DNA of 64,000 nucleotides, taken from positions 372,001-436,000 of the forward strand of contig CAVOVH010000009.1 of NCBI GenBank assembly GCA_963699805.1, given 5' to 3'. Positions 62,314 through 64,000 of the stretch are shown in pieces (position 1 is the stretch's first letter; each line of letters starts with the position of its first letter). The notes beneath the pieces are model-generated. The model did not search any database, was not told the DNA's origin, and worked only from the letters and a program-made list of their open reading frames with translations. A program made the translations under genes and the position numbers. This DNA comes from JAGTVG01 sp963699805 (lineage in GTDB: Bacteria; Bacteroidota; Bacteroidia; Cytophagales; Cyclobacteriaceae).

Positions 62314-63582
62314 TTATTTAACCGATTCTGCCAGCCTGATCCCAGTATACTGCCATCGCAAATGAGGATGAAAGAAATTCCGGTAAGTCGGGCGGATATG
62401 TTTGAACGGGGTTGCACATGATCCACCACGCAGGACCATCTGATTCACCATAAATTTGCCGTTGTACTCTCCGATGGCTCCCTCCGCTTCTTTAAATCCA
62501 GGATAGGGAAGATAGGCGCTCCCGGTCCACTCCCAGGCATCCCCGAACATCTGCCGGGATCCTTTTACCGGTGGCAAAGCCCTAAAATTCTCATTTTCCA
62601 CAAAATTAGATTCTTTTAAAGGAGCAGGCTCGTATTTCAGGGTAGCTACCTCCCATTCAAATTCTGTCAATAATCTTTTCCCTTTCCAGCGTGCAAAAGT
62701 ATCTGCTTCGTAATAACTGATATGGGTAACAGGTTCCTCGGGATTCACCTCTTCCAGTCCCGACAAAGTATATACAAACCATCCACTATCGATCTGGTGC
62801 CAATATAAAGGAGCAAAAATATTATTCGTTTTAACCCATTCCCAGCCTTCGGAAAGCCAGAAATTGAACCTGCGATATCCTCCTTCCTCGATAAATTCCA
62901 TATACTCACGGTTGGTGATCAACCGGTCCTGAAATCTGAAAGGGTGCAGAAATACTTTATGAACACCCAGCTCATTATCAAAGCTGAATTCCTTTCCACG
63001 ATAACCGATTTCATAGATGCCTTCTTCGACGTCCAGAAAATTTACCTTCGTATTGTTAATATCATCTTCCGCCGGAATATATTCCTTGTAAACCGGGAAA
63101 AGTGGATTCTGGCCCAGGATGTATTTAAAGTCAGTAACCAGCAACTCTTGGTGCTGTTGTTCATGCTGTAAACCCAGTTCAAGGATATATACAAGGGAAT
63201 CATCAATTTTATCTGCATTGTATTTTAAAAACCTGATCAGGCAATCCTCCACATATTCGCGGTACTTGATGATCTCACCCACTGTCGGACGGGTCATATA
63301 TCCGCGGTTGGGCCGTTGTACCCGGTCACCTACACTTTCATAATAGCTGTTGAAGAGGTAGTTGTATCTCTTATCAAATTCCTTATAATCATCATCATAG
63401 TTCTCAAGGACAAGGGCTTCATAAAACCAGGTAGTATGTCCGAGGTGCCATTTAGGCGGACTTACATCAGTAGCCGGCTGAGCCACAAAATCCTCCACGG
63501 CAAGGGGTTTGCACAGTTCAATGGTTTGTTTTCTGATGGCTTGAAATCTTTTAATAAAATGCTTGATTTCTTCAATTCTCAT
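62314..63582 (-). CDS. egtB: Ergothioneine biosynthesis protein EgtB (sulfoxide synthase)
   Basis: EgtB is a non-haem iron enzyme that joins hercynine with a thiol to give a sulfoxide. The 422-residue protein has an N-terminal DinB-type helical domain with iron-ligand histidines HLGHTTWFYEAL and LQHEQQHQELLVTD, followed by the formylglycine-enzyme-like domain (TNREYMEFIEEGGY, WLSEGWEW, LLTEFEWEVA, GDAWEWTGSAY, LRGGSCATP). All three His ligands are in place. No egtC (which removes gamma-glutamate in the mycobacterial pathway) or egtE is adjacent. This gene is the first of the egtB-egtD operon. Confidence 0.93.
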   Translation of the reverse strand: MRIEEIKHFIKRFQAIRKQTIELCKPLAVEDFVAQPATDVSPPKWHLGHTTWFYEALVLENYDDDYKEFDKRYNYLFNSYYESVGDRVQRPNRGYMTRPTVGEIIKYREYVEDCLIRFLKYNADKIDDSLVYILELGLQHEQQHQELLVTDFKYILGQNPLFPVYKEYIPAEDDINNTKVNFLDVEEGIYEIGYRGKEFSFDNELGVHKVFLHPFRFQDRLITNREYMEFIEEGGYRRFNFWLSEGWEWVKTNNIFAPLYWHQIDSGWFVYTLSGLEEVNPEEPVTHISYYEADTFARWKGKRLLTEFEWEVATLKYEPAPLKESNFVENENFRALPPVKGSRQMFGDAWEWTGSAYLPYPGFKEAEGAIGEYNGKFMVNQMVLRGGSCATPFKHIRPTYRNFFHPHLRWQYTGIRLAESVK

Positions 63583-63665
63583 TGTTATATCGTTTACCTA
63601 TTAAAATGGCTTATATTCTTCTGAATTCAAAATTTTGAGCAGGTTTATATATAGTAAGATTATTT

Positions 63666-63815
63666 CCATGACACGGAAGTAATTTCCGCGTGGGAATGAG
63701 GGAAAGGGGTGGTACCCATTGCCCGGAATTAATTACTATGCGAGATGGTGGAAAAGGGAGGTATCCATCACATGGAAGTAACTTCCACACGAGAGAGAGG
63801 AGAAATGGAGATGAT
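63666..63815. repeat. Degenerate tandem repeat, three units of about 49-50 bp
   Basis: Units begin CCATGACACGGAAG (63666), CCATTGCCCGGAAT (63716) and CCATCACATGGAAG (63765). Each ends in GGGGTGGTA, GGGAGGTAT or a similar purine-rich stretch. Units one and three contain a small inverted pair (GGAAGTAATTTCC and GGAAGTAACTTCC). It lies upstream of egtB and just after the 3' end of the next gene. Confidence 0.6.
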
Positions 63816-63865
63816 CCTTGAGCCGTTGTTCTAAACAGATCCATCATCGACTTCAGACAACCATT

Positions 63866-64000
63866 TTACCTCAACTTCAACGATGATCCTGCATTTACCA
63901 CAACCGGTTCCTTAAAGAGGATCTTATCACCGGATATCTCAAATTCAATTTCTGACTCGCCCAGTCTCACCGAGCTGACCGAAATATCACCGACAAGGAT
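63866..64000 (-). CDS. C-terminal end of a gene running off the right edge
   Basis: The frame is open from 64000 to a TAA at 63866 and gives the last 44 residues of a protein: alternating hydrophobic strands (VSSVRLGESEIEFEISG, ILFKEPVVV) and a final NAGSSLKLR. The beta-rich end is typical of a carbohydrate-active enzyme or other multi-domain exported protein, but no family can be named from this fragment. Confidence 0.55.
   Translation of the reverse strand: MLVGDISVSSVRLGESEIEFEISGDKILFKEPVVVNAGSSLKLR

Noticed and set aside
63611..63847. 78-codon minus-strand frame with repeated KLLPC wording
   Set aside because: The repetition comes from the roughly 50-bp DNA array; the unit is not a multiple of three, so no protein repeat is under selection.

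Overview
The window is a stretch of a Bacteroidota chromosome. The signs are a SusC/SusD pair, TonB-dependent receptors with carboxypeptidase-like and STN domains, a DUF4249 lipoprotein, FG-GAP/ASPIC lipoproteins, a TAnnTTTG-type promoter element before gyrB, A/T-rich leaders without clear Shine-Dalgarno motifs, and the alaS / M23 peptidase / MerR neighbourhood usual in this phylum. Class or genus cannot be fixed from the sequence alone. No transposase, phage gene or CRISPR array was seen.

The first 24 kb is mostly housekeeping: gatB (running off the left edge), alaS, an M23 peptidase, a MerR regulator, dprA, metH under a SAM-I riboswitch, ppk1 and gyrB. It continues with a CoA-binding protein, an ECF sigma operon with a membrane protein and a Spy/LTXXQ-like periplasmic protein, a divergent lipid kinase / App1-type phosphatase pair, an OmpH/Skp-like chaperone, a rhomboid protease and a class IV-like histone deacetylase homologue.

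From about 24.6 to 55.6 kb the content is accessory and points to nutrient capture at the cell surface. It holds two giant paralogous FG-GAP/ASPIC lipoproteins on either side of a GH2 (beta-mannosidase-like) enzyme, then a three-gene TonB receptor / DUF4249 / MG2-like operon. Next come a MORN-repeat protein, a susD-susC pair in which each gene carries exactly one extra base, an amidohydrolase with an unknown small partner, a GH30-like protein lacking the expected nucleophile, a DUF2459 protein, a CDF metal exporter and a GH3 glucosidase. Together these look like an outer-membrane import and glycan-trimming region for beta-linked glycans; the substrate is not visible.

The last 9 kb carries an AGCS amino-acid symporter, an alkaline phosphatase lipoprotein, a small secreted protein, tRNA-Leu(GAG), a KirBac-type potassium channel, a DUF559 nuclease gene inside a 32-bp direct repeat, an egtB-egtD ergothioneine operon, and the 3' end of a further gene at the right edge.

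The intergenic DNA is unusually structured. It has a composite 8-bp microsatellite element present twice, degenerate tandem arrays of 60 bp and about 50 bp, a 35-bp perfect palindrome, a MITE-like element with terminal inverted repeats, and the repeat-bounded DUF559 cassette. The best candidates for something undescribed are the DUF559 cassette, the paired FG-GAP proteins around GH2, and the TonB/DUF4249/MG2 operon.
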